NCBI GenBank assembly: GCA_030562195.1
Contig: JAUJPP010000005.1
Span: forward strand, 25,283,106-25,347,105
Direction: 5' to 3'
Origin: Nipponacmea schrenckii
Taxonomy: Eukaryota > Mollusca > Gastropoda > Lottiidae
Length of the DNA: 64,000 nt
Positions 1 through 12,600 of this stretch are shown here, in pieces. The first letter of the stretch is position 1, and every line of letters starts with the position of its first letter. The notes below the pieces were generated by a model. It searched no databases, was not told the origin of the DNA, and saw nothing but the letters and a program-made list of their open reading frames with translations. The translations under genes and the position numbers were made by a program.

Positions 1-470
1 GATGAACGCTTTTTGAATTATTGCCCTAGGTCAAAATTTGATTGTGGGTGGGTGCAATAAATCTACAATTGTCAATGGATTTTGAAGAAACTTGGTGAGC
101 ATTTGAACTGAGAAGACAGCAGTCAAATTCAAATATGACCTCTTTTCGATGAACGATTTCTGAGTTATTGCCCTTGACTAAGTAAAATCACGCCTAAATT
201 TTATTGGGGTGATATAGAAGCTGCAATTTTCAATGGATTTTGAAGAAACTTGGTGTGAGCATTTGAATGGATAAGACGTCGGTCAAGTACAAAAATTGTG
301 ATTTTTCAATTATCGATTTGCAAGTTATTGCCCTTGATTAATGAGAATCATGTCAAAATTTTTTTGTGAGTGCAATAGAGGCTACAGTTTTCAATTGATT
401 TTGATGAAACTTGTTGTGAGCTTTGGGATTTTTACAAAATAATATTTTTGCAACTCAAAAGTGTGTAATT
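1..470 (+). repeat. Truncated tandem block of pearl/Helentron-like ~160-175-bp monomers
   Basis: Successive degenerate monomers share the phrases 'gagttattgccctt', 'caatggattttgaagaaactt' and 'gtgagcatttgaa'. The same phrases recur in the elements at 16.7-18.1 kb and, reverse-complemented, at 37.9-40.8 kb and 50-58.7 kb. The block starts before the window and fades near 470. No terminal hairpin is visible at this copy. It lies upstream of the first visible NAD kinase exon, so it is probably intronic. Confidence 0.7.
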
Positions 471-651
471 GAAGATTGAATAGATCTGCCTGGTGTTTGA
501 TAGGGTGCTGTCAAAATTTTTATCAATATTTAATCAATTCAGGTCGATCCTGGGAAGTTGTTTTTTTTTCTTACCCACTCTTCACACAAATCCGATTTTA
601 TTCACGACAATGAATTTTTCTTACCAAATTCTACACTTTATATATTTTTAG

Positions 652-3600
652 AAAAACAAGATCTTTATATGGTGTGAGTCCAAACTGTAAATTTGGTCCT
701 AAAGCCTTGTTAGAAGAGGATGAATTTTTTCTGTAAGTATGAAAATTGAATGGGAATAGAGTGGTGTTTGAAATGCCAATGTGATGAGAATCTTGACTTC
801 TTTACATCATTCTTTGGATCTTTTTTTACATGTTATTATTGTCATGTGGTTAACGATTTTCTAACCTTATTCTGTGAGCTGTTTATTGATGAAACAACTA
901 AAGACAGTAATGTATTGGAAGAAAACTGTGAGTAATGTAATATATATGCACAGAAAAAATTACAGCATTGAGTATGAAAATTTAAAGAGAAAAGGCCTTG
1001 TCATGTTGTCAGACAAAAAGGTCAAATTTTTAATTATTTCATACACATTGTATTTTCTATTAACTTATTTTATCCAATATAAATCAATCTCAATATCAGT
1101 TATACTTTCTTGATTTGTGGGCATATATTGCTATCTTGTCATGAAATTTTGTGGAATTTGTTTTACTAACAACATACTGAACAGGGCATATTTCCTCATT
1201 AGATCTCTAGTATGTGCAATGTGAAAAATATATGCTCAGTTTTAACTTGCAAGATTGAAAAAGTCTTCATTCAAACTTTTGACTTATTATGATAGGACTA
1301 ATGCTGATCTAGATTGGAACCCACACCCACCATTTGCTTTATGGGTTTTTTTCTTTTGTTTCTTTTTTTTATTATTGAATGGCTGCATACTAAACAGAAG
1401 AACAAATAATGAAATGAAATTAATTGTCATGAAACAGGAAGTTATTTGGGGTGTGTGATCTTATAGACCAGGAAGACAAATAGATATATTGTATTTATTA
1501 GGCAGGCCCACATCAGTTGATGTTTTTCGAGTTTTTGTGGTTTTCAAAATTCAGTTTTATTATTCAGGAAAAGTTTCATATTAGCATTCACAATATAAGT
1601 ACATAGCCTAAAGGTGTCTTTTATATATGCTTATTTATGTTCAACTATTTTTTATCTAGATTTTATTTCACAAGATATTTAATACAATCTTAAAAATCTA
1701 CTTTAGAGTTTTTATTGTCAAGCATTTAACCATAACAATTTTTTATTTCCATGGTCAGTAAGATCTTGTTTATTATTTTAATGAAGAATAGAACTTGAAA
1801 GTTTTGGTTCATAAATTTTACTCAATGCTTATATTGGTCAAAAGTCATTATTAGTGTAATTTATCTACCAAAACCAAGTTGATTATGAGTGAATTGAATT
1901 GATTGAATGGTCATAAGATACACCTTAAAATTTGGTTATGTACTCAGTCTTAAATTGTCATCAAGGGTTAAGCTTCATTAAAAATAACTTTGAAGTAACA
2001 GCCACTAGAGATAAATGTTGTATTCAAATTAAACTAGAATTGCTTACAAGTATGAATATATTTCGAGAGCCTTAAAATATTATGTAGGCTAAATTTGCAA
2101 TGACTTACATCTAGTCAATATATTATCATTTGACCTAGTTTTCAAAGTCATAAAATAATTAGGTAAAACCTTTTACGTAACGGTTAAAGATGGCGAAAAT
2201 ATGGAAATTATCAATTTTTGCTGTATTTAAGTACACTTATCTCTATGAATTTTTTAAGTAGGCCAAATAAACTCAAACTCATCTGAGAATCGCAAAATAA
2301 AAAATAAATAAAACTAGAATTGCTTACAATTATGAACATATTTCGAGAGCCTTAAAATATTATGTAGGATAAATTTGCAATGACCTACATCTAGACAATA
2401 TATTGAATATTATTTGACCTAGTTTTCAAACTCATAAAATAATTAGGTCATACCTTCCGTAACGGTTAAAAATGGCGAAAATATGAAAATTATCAATTTT
2501 TGCTGTATTTAAGTACACTTATCTCTGTGAATTTTTTTAGTAAGCCAAATAAAAAAATACCTACTCGTAGACAATATATTGAATATTATTTGACTTAATT
2601 TTCAAGGTCATAGATTAAGTGGGTCACACCTTCCGTAGCCGTTAAAGTGACCTAGTTTTGAAAAAATCGAAATTTGAATAATTCGAAAAAAAATACGAAA
2701 TTTAAAAATCGGCCTCCAAGAAAAGGTAGATAATGATCCATTGTATCTCTGTGCTAAATTTCATCAAAATCGGTCTATCAGTAGGGTATGAATTTCGGAT
2801 TTAAGAATTGTAACGAAAATTCAAAATGGCGGCTGATATGGCAGCTTGACCTAATTATTTAGGTCAAATCAATTACTATTGACAAGTTATTTATAAAACA
2901 GTTTTCACTTTTCACCTAGCAGTTATAGACCGGAAGTTACGTAATTACGTCATTTGAGGCTAAACCGGAAGTGGAATTTTTTTTTCACATTTTTTCAAAA
3001 ATTATAATCATATCGCCTATCAACTGGTAAAGTTTCAAATTTTACCATTTATATTAAACGAGAAATCACGGTCTGAAATTTTTGCCAATGACCCTTGAAT
3101 ATTGAATTGCAAATCGTGGGTAAAATATTTAACCTAATTGCATAAAACCTATAATTGTTAGTTGACAAATACATTGAAGTTTTCAAATCTGAAAATCCGG
3201 TCAAAATCGAAGAGAAAATAAACTTGCTAAAGCAAAAAAACCTCAACTTCCGGTTCTCACTTCCGGTCAGAGATAGAACTTCCGGTTTTGTTTTATTTGA
3301 TAATAGAAATCATTCTAAGATCAACTGTAGATTTAGAATTTATGCACCTTTTACCAGTTTGTCTGCAAACTCATCAAAGAATCGCAAAAAAAATAAAATA
3401 AAATAATCCGAACGATTACAATACGTTTTCGCCAAAGTCGAAATACGTAAATTACAATATATTCTTTCAAAGTTGAAATACATAATAAATAGGTTTTAAA
3501 CCCCCTCATTTTTGGGGTGTAGTTTTTCTGGGTTTTTTCAACTAATTGATCTGAGGATGAAATAGAGGCCCATGTTTTGTGCATCATACCATCCTGTAAG

Positions 3601-6600
3601 CAAACCATAAAAAAATATGATAAACTATATGATTAATATAATGTTGCAGAAAGTAGATGTAAGACTCCAATTCATTTCATGATAATATATATTCTATTGA
3701 GGAAGATGATTATAATATAATCATCAGTCAAGTTGTGCTGGTATAATCGGTGTCATAAAAATGATATTTATACCAGCTGGTGTCTTGATGGCTCTTTAGG
3801 TATTCCATTGGATATGGCAGTCAATGGAGGGTTGTCATTAGAATATTAATTATCATGAAAACAAGATAGTCCTCATTCCGTATTCATTATGTTTCTTGAT
3901 GATGATGTTCTGGAACAGGTCAGTTCATTATGTACAAATAAACACTCTTAAAATCTTATGTCATATGTTTTTGTGTTTTAACTTTATATTTCTATGTATA
4001 CTCTGTAGTTGACAGTAGCGTTTGATGACCAGTTCTCTTGTAACACCCTGTAACATGAGTAAAAATCATAGTGACATAAACAAAAATTCATATAGTTAAT
4101 TCTGAGATCATGGTTTAGGATAGTATTAAGTATTTTTGACTTAAATTGAGCAAGAGAGAGAGATCTGGCTGGCTAACATAGACCTGAGGCTGGGCAATAC
4201 TGGTTACATATACCAATATTTTTAAGATCTCTAACAAGTTTTATACAAAATAATATAAAAATAAGAAATTGTAAGTTTTAAGTTTAAGAAAAAAAAAAAA
4301 TCAATATTTGAAAAAAAAAACAGCATGAATAAAACATCTGTTCCAATTCAAATAAGTTATGTACCTGTAGATTATTGATCTTATCTAGGTGAAAATTTTA
4401 CAGAATAACAAACTACCATATATGGTGACATTTCGATTTTTTACTGTGGGATACGTAACAGATAGACCCCTTCCATATAACATTGTCATTTTATTCAAAT
4501 CAATAAGCTTAATCAAGGAGGTGCTAAAAGTTACCTTTGTCCTTTGTGGAAATTTTAGCTTTGCCTGATCAATTTTACTGAGGTCAGTACAATATAACCT
4601 ACAAAATATGTGAAAAGAGTTACTAATAAGATCACTTGTTCAATGATTTGAAATATATGTTATTATATAACACCACTTCAGGCATAAGCACTTAATCTAA
4701 TTAGGACTAATCCATTACACTTGTAGGTATGTTCAATTCACGCTTAATTAAGCATGTCTAACAATTGAGATGACTAACAATTGAATGATGATTTTGGGTC
4801 CATATTTTTTACTTATTTGAGCATTGAAGGCTCCAGCAATAATAACAAATGTGTTTCAGAGTAACTGTCATATATTCTATTGTATTCTGTCAAAAACAAT
4901 ACGACATGATTCAATAGGTTGATTTGTAGTGCAAAGTATAGGCATCCAACAATTACAAGTGACAATGCTGCACATTAAAGGGATAATAGGCGTTAGAACG
5001 AACATAAAATTTTAAGTTCACTCAAATTTGGACAATAACAGTATATATCCATCAGTGGACTTACCTATACATCAAAATCCCTCTAAAATCCGATAAATCC
5101 CCAAAATAAAGTAGTTAATCATAAAAGGCTTGAGCCATCCATCAAGCGATTTTCAAATCTTGTAAATATAAAGGGAAGTAACTCTAACATGTGGGTTTTC
5201 ACGCGCCCTTGACCCCTACTGTTGAATTCCACAATGATGTTTTAGCGTTGATTTACCAGACGCTTTTATTCTCAAACTGAATGGAATCGTCGCTGGCTCA
5301 CTTTTTTTTAAAATTCCGAATATATTTTTATTGTGCCTTTTTAAAATTTGGTAAAGTGTGGGATGCATACTTATTTAACTAATAGTCAATATGAAACACA
5401 AATATAAGCCGTAGGACGAGTGTCTATTATCCCTTTAAAGCTGGAACACTATTTCACATGATTCTTCAGACAACTCAATTATTGGTAGTGATATTCTAAA
5501 GAGAGCACAGGTCACTGCCAGCCACACCTCGAAATTCCTTATGAAGGTTTCTCACATATGAAGTTTGTTCTCATAGAAGCCAGTGTTCATTAATAAAAAC
5601 TATATCAAATTCGTCCAAACAGTTTATTAGATACGGAGTCTCATACATCACACCACAGACATTCCATTGTAGTATCCGCACTATATATTTCATCTTTAGT
5701 CAAGCCTTCTGCTTTGTTGCAGGTTAATGTCACATTTTCTAGCTGGTATTTTATAGGGCCAAAAACCATGCCCAAGGACTTTCTCCACATCATTATCATA
5801 AACTGCAACAGGATTGTATAGGTAGGATAGTAACCCTTATTGTCACGATATTTTAGCACTTTCATATATTCAATATCCACTTCCCTTCTCATCGCATATT
5901 CATGTATACAGTCCATGATGTCATCTTCATTACGATCTGCATAAACATGAGATATAACCATTTTCGTAACCTTTGGGACACCACTGAATCCATTAATATA
6001 GACATTTATAAAGCGTTAATAGCCTCATCACATAGGGATATACTCAGAGCTCTTGTATACATTATGCAATGAGTGTTAATCAGTTGGTCTTTGGAATAAG
6101 TGAATCTTAGTTTCAATAAAGACTTGTATAGATGGTGACATTTTAAGATGGTATGGTAGACGATTCCACAGAATTGCTGACGAGCAGGGATCATGATTTG
6201 CCCATATATGCCGGACATGACCAACGGTCTTGGCAAAATGACCGCCTCTATGATGATTTGCCTCTATCGGTCATCAAGTAAAGGTTAAAAAAGAAAAGAA
6301 AATTTTTTTTTTTAACTTGCTCCAAACTGTAGGCTATACTGTAACGTACAGCCATTATATCAATTAACTCTTTCTGTCTTTTAATCTAGTCAATTAAGGG
6401 TTTACCAGTAATAGGTTAATTAATGAACAATGAAAATCATTTGGCTCGCGGAAACGCTTCATTTCAAAGATTGGGACCGTGTAAAACTACTTACTTTATT
6501 TACAAACAATAGCGAGTAACACTTGTCACGATAATCCTTTAATCACTTTGTATGGTTTCAATTGATTTCCTATATATTGTGCCGTTGATTTCTTATCTGT

Positions 6601-9600
6601 CATCATTCATTGATATTACCCTTCCTCATGTCCATGTTACGATGAATTTGACAGTTCCGATATTGAAAGTAGCCTCTTATGCTGGTTATAAATGATTGTT
6701 TACATGCTACAGTCAAATTATAAAACGATTTCATGATCCCTGCCGACGAGTGTTTAAAAGAACGTAGGAACTTGAAGAAGTCATTGGTTCTGTGATCGGC
6801 TATCAGTGGTTTCACCCGTTTTCATGTTCAACCGTGGTTGTTTCACCCTAGTTGTTTCACCCATTTTGGGAACTGGTGTTTTCACCCATATCAAAATTTA
6901 CTAATGATCAAACCAATTAGTTACCATCATAATGAGTTGAATTAAAGAAGCCAATCTTATCTGGGATCAAACCAATTAGTTGTTAAAATAACAATTATTA
7001 ATAATAATAATGAGTGAAATTCAAAATCCAGATCAATCCAAGTTAACAAATAAGTTAAATGAAAATCAAGAAGCCACAGTTTGGTAAGAACTGTATACTG
7101 GTTCATTTCTACATCATTCAGTTATGAAATTTAACACTTTTTCTGACTACTTAATCTAATTAATCTTTTACATGAAATCTTAAACTGATGGATAAATATT
7201 ATGAATAAGGTACATAAATATATATATATCGGCAACAATATAGACAATATATAGGTATAGACACAACTATTGTTTTTGTTAACAACTATTATCAATTATG
7301 ATACGAGTAAAGTGAAATAAAATATATAATGTATGTTTTTATATTTGTTTAGGGTGTTATAAGAGATAATCTGTTATAGAAGCACTGGCCTAGGTCACAA
7401 GTAGAGACTACATCACACATCAGTTTGATAAGAAATTGTCTTCTTCTGGAGAGATTTACACAATTGATTAATTTTCAAAGAGAATTTTTTCAAAGCGATT
7501 ACTTCAGGGAGGTAAAGGAAGGGGGTCTAATCTACCACGTACAAGGATATTACTGAGATTTTTATTCCTTTTGTAAGCAGTCACTAAACGTTTGGTATAT
7601 ATGTTAGGGAATTCATCATGGAGTTCTTTATAAAACCGTTTCACAATCACCGCCGCACTTTTGGCTGTAGAATTGTAGGTTGCTACAAAAGGTATAATTT
7701 GATTGTCATGCTGGATGTTTAGGCCGTTAGGTACAACTGTTTCTAATTGGTCTATCCAGAAGCTCTCCCTTTGTAGTCGCTTTGTTTTAGGTTTGATAGT
7801 TGTAAGGACTGGAACTTTTTCAATGGGCATAACAAGAAGATCTTCAATGGAATGATTGGCTGAGTTAAAATGATTTGCGATTGGTCTATCTTTTTTATGA
7901 AGAATGTCAAAGCGATGACTGCTTAAACGAGTACGCAACGCGTTTTGAGTTTCGCCAACATACTGTACCTCGGATTTTTTACAAGAAATTAGGTAAATAA
8001 TGTTTTTATCGATACATGAAAGGACTTCCGTTAATTCGAAAATTTTACCGTTTTTCTTATTTTCAAAATAATGAGAAACATGGTTATAATCGCAGGTACG
8101 ACACCTAGAACCTCCACATGGAACAGAACCAAAACCGTTAGGTAGAGGAGGGGGGTTGCTTTTCTTCTCAATGGCCAAAAGAGTGTCGTTTTTAGTTTTG
8201 CGCAAATAACGTTTCGAGTACCCCCGTTCCCTCAGTTTTTCAAATACAAGATCGCAAGCCAAATCAAAGTCGGTTTTTCTAGTGCAAATTCTGTTGAATC
8301 TCAGAATTTGCGATTTTATTATGCCAGAAAAGGTATGCTTCGGATGGAACGAAGTTTTGAACAAAAGTTGGTGAGTGTCAGTTTCTTTAAAATATACTTT
8401 GATATCAAGTTTTTTTGTTTGACTGAAACTAGGTCCTTTGAATACAGTCGTATCCAAGAAATTCATGCTGTTTTCAGAAATATTTGCTGTAAGTTTTATA
8501 GAAGGATGGTGATTATTTAGAATTTCGAAATACTCCCAAAAGTTAGCCAATGACTCTGTCCAAATAATAAAAATGTCGTCTAAAAATCTTCCATAGAATA
8601 AAGGTTTGAAAGGTGAAATAGATTAGTGTTAGCAATATATATAGGGGGTGAATCCACTATGGGTGAAATAACCAGATAATTTTAAGCCTCTGGGTGAAAC
8701 AACCACGGTTGAACTTGTAAACGGGTGAAACCACTGTCTCCCCTGTGATCTCAAACATTTCGTTGGTATGTAGGGTGATATAAGGTCTTGTAAATAAGAA
8801 GGTGCTAATTTGCTTTGTAAATCTCTGACAGCTGCCTTTCTCATGTCACTCTTAGACAATACTTCAAAGAACGTCGCTTCCACAGTGTCCAACTTTTTGA
8901 TCAACTTCTCTTTCTCTAGCACTAATGCTCCATATATTTCTGACAAATTCTGAAACCGTGTTTACATATTACTATATTCTGCATCTAGTAATTTAGAATT
9001 GCTAAGTTCCCTGTCACATTGCAGTTATCCACAGTTTTTAGTCAATTTCTCAACATCTTGAACAAGTTTATTGTTTTCCACTTTAAGGGTATCTAAGTCT
9101 ATTTTAAGTTTCACATTTTTGTTAGATATTATTTCTAGTTTCTTTCTTGTTTCTTCTTCTCTCCTTTGAATTTCTGTGTTGTTCAATTCCAATCTGGTGT
9201 TCTCTTGCTTTGTTGATTTCAAAATACTTCTGGCTGGCTAACATAGACCTGGGGCTGGGCAATACTGGTTACATATTCCAATATTTTTAAGATCTTTTGC
9301 AAGTCGGGAGAAAAAGTAAATTAGAAATCCACCAACAAATGTACAATCGTATCCGGACGGATACTAATACCCCACCACACTCAGTACAATATAACTTACA
9401 AAATAGGTTTAAAAGAGTTACTAATTAGATCACTTGTTCAATGATTTGAAATATATGTTATTATATAACACCACCTCAGGCATAAGCACTTAATCTAATT
9501 AGGACTAATCCATTACACTTGGGGGTTATATTCAATCCACGCTTAATTAACCATGTCTAACAATTGAGATGTCTAACCAATGAGGCACAACCAGTATTAT

Positions 9601-12600
9601 TGATATGTGAATATCCTATTGTACATAGAAAGTCTTTATTTCTCTGACAAGACAATAAGTAACATGTAAGTGAAGAGTGAATGTGTATTATGGATATTAC
9701 TACTTTATGTGTTTACATTTCTATACTCAATTATGTTCTATTAACAATGCTAAGTGCTTTAATTGATTTTCATTTTTTGAAAATGATAAAATAACAGTAT
9801 AATAATTTTCTTAAAAATATAATCTGATCATTACATCAAAAAGGTCTCTTAATAAGCTAGATAGTGATTCTCTTAATAAACAGTAATAAATCTGAGAATT
9901 CTCTTAGTGAACAGGATAAAAATTCTCGCATAAACAGGATAAGACTTCTCTTATAAACATGATAAAAATTATCTTATTCAACAGGAAAGGATTTCTCTTG
10001 ATAAAACTGGATAAGAATTAGTCAACAGGATAAGAATTATCTTTATGGTCAGGATAAAAATTTTCTTAGTAAACAGGAAAGGATTTCTCTTGATAAAACA
10101 GTATAAGAATTGCCTTTATAAAAATTAAAGATCTCTAAAGTTTCAAGCTAGATTGTAAATTCATTGTGTTAAATGAGGAAGTAAAATACAATCCAATGAG
10201 ATCAGCAATTTCTGTCTGTTAATTTTCTCACTGAATTTATGTATTTTATTTACTTATTTTCTTAAAGGGATAATAGGCTTCAGAAGGAATATTAAATTGG
10301 AAAATTTTAAACTTGCCAAAAAGAGCTTTATACATCAGTAAACATACCTGCTTCCATGAATATATACTGATGTTAACTAAAATCTTATGTTCATGCTAAG
10401 ATGTATAACGGTATCCCTTTAAAAAAGTGAAATAAATAAAATAAGTGGAGCAAGTAAGGTCAATGGTGCTAGTAAAATTAATGGTGCAAACAAAAATATA
10501 AAATTTGATTTACATTTCTTCTGCATGAGTGACTTCGTTGAATTGGTTTAATTTATCATAAAAATTATTTATCTTGTTGTAATTTTGTTGTGTTTTCAAA
10601 TAGTTTACAAATAATTCTTGTCAACAGTGATCACAAATAGACTCTCTTGTTGATTTATAATTAAAAAAATAACAAAATTCATGAAGTAACAACATGTACT
10701 TCAGTTCTGTTTTAATGTTTCTAAAAAATAAGAAATATGAATATGTGAATAAATGATTTATAATAGTTGAACAGTTAATGTGAGGATATATATTGCTCAG
10801 AGTTTATGTATTTGTGTACTGAATATAAGCAAGATTTCACCTATTTGTTAAAAGTCAATATGGATTGTTGGTATTTGTCATATAGTATCCTGTTTTACAA
10901 GTAAATAGCTGGACTATCAGTGTCTAAATGGGCCTGTTGGATACAGACACCAGTGAAATGATGCATGTTAATAAAAATTTATGCCAATGTTCTTACTGGT
11001 GGTATGATTTACATTTTGTATCTGAAATAATAAAATGTCATACAACTCTGTTTATACAAATTATTTAGGTGTATCATGTGGTGATTCACCAGAAATTGTT
11101 CCATTATTCCTATAATATATTTTATTTTTGTTTATAGAGGGTTCTAGTTAATGGGCAATGATTGAATATTGATGTTGGTTAGATTATTTTAAATGCCATA
11201 AATGACCTTTTTCCCACTAAATGGTTTTGGTTTCTTATTTACAAGTTTATTTACACAGTTTCTTGTAATTATGTGATGTGTTGACAAGTAGGCCTAGTAG
11301 CTTTTGTAACTATCAACTGATTGTATCTAATAACCAAATTTTCAAAACTCCAAGAAATACTACCTCTTAGAATGGACATGAAAGCTTCAATTATTTGATT
11401 AAAGAGGAATTCTGTTGTGTAGTTTTGACACCAGGTAAGCATCTACAGATGATGAAGTTAAAATTTTCAGTCATCCTAAGAGGTAGTAAACCACTAAAGT
11501 TAAAAGAGTGAGAGTGTTCCCATATTTATGACCAATTTGATGAATAGCTAACTACATTGTAATGAGTTTTGGTATTAACCTGTGATCTTTGATATCTATT
11601 TTTAGGAAAATTCCAGACCCAGGAAGTCAAAAATTGTCTTGGCGAAAACCACCCTTAACAGTTCTTATTGTTCGCAAACTTTATGATGCTGAGATAAATT
11701 ATACTTTTAAAGATTTAGTAACATGGTTAATAGAGGTAAGTGAATTTTGAAGAATTTGAATTACGTTTGATGTGTGTTGTGAGGAAATAAAGTTTTTGTG
11801 ATATTCATATATTTTTTTTCAAAATTGTTCTCTTTTATTTTCTTCAATAACAAACTTTTTTGTTGTCTTTGCAGTTTTTTCAATTTATTTAAAAAATGTA
11901 ATGGGTCTTTATGATTTTCTTATATTTATTTGAAAATTTCAGTAAGTTGATACTTGCTTACTAGGTTCTTTTAAGGTGGACATACGAGAGAAAGCTTTAG
12001 ACTATGTATGTTGAAAATCCCTGAAATCTAAAGGTTTATACTGCTGTCCTGGTAACATTTTACGAAACTATAGTCCATATTAATTAATTCAAATCTGAGC
12101 AGAAAAGTAGACTGTTTTTTATAACATTGCAATCTATTTCTGTGCCTTATTTCAGGGAAAGAAAATGTTAGTTTATGCTGATAGTGATGCTATTAATGAT
12201 AACCAGGATGATCCAGAATTCCAGAAAATAAAAAAAAGTCTTATTGTATTCAATAAACAAGGTTTGTATCTTAGATTTAAGGTATTTTTTTATGGTGAGC
12301 ACCAGAGAAATATTGAGGTGAATGTTGCTGGCCAGGCAGGACATTCTCAGATAACTCAACATCTATTTAGGAAAGTACATTTTAATCATTAGAATTCTTC
12401 TTTCCATTTCAGAAGATGATTTAACATGTAAAATAGATTTGATAATATGTTTAGGCGGTGATGGTACATTAATACATGCATCATCATTTTTTCAGGTTAG
12501 TCAGGACTTTTCTTTATAGATGTTTCTCTTCTACTTCAATAAGGTGTCAACAAAAGACATTTTTTTACAAATTCTGGAATTATTTTAACTATTTACATTG

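Noticed and set aside
8308..8520. 70-codon + strand frame
   Set aside because: It is antisense to the Penelope-like ORF.
6808..8737. hAT transposon defined by the CAGTGG inverted arms
   Set aside because: The 8 bases flanking the two arms do not match, so there is no target duplication to support it.
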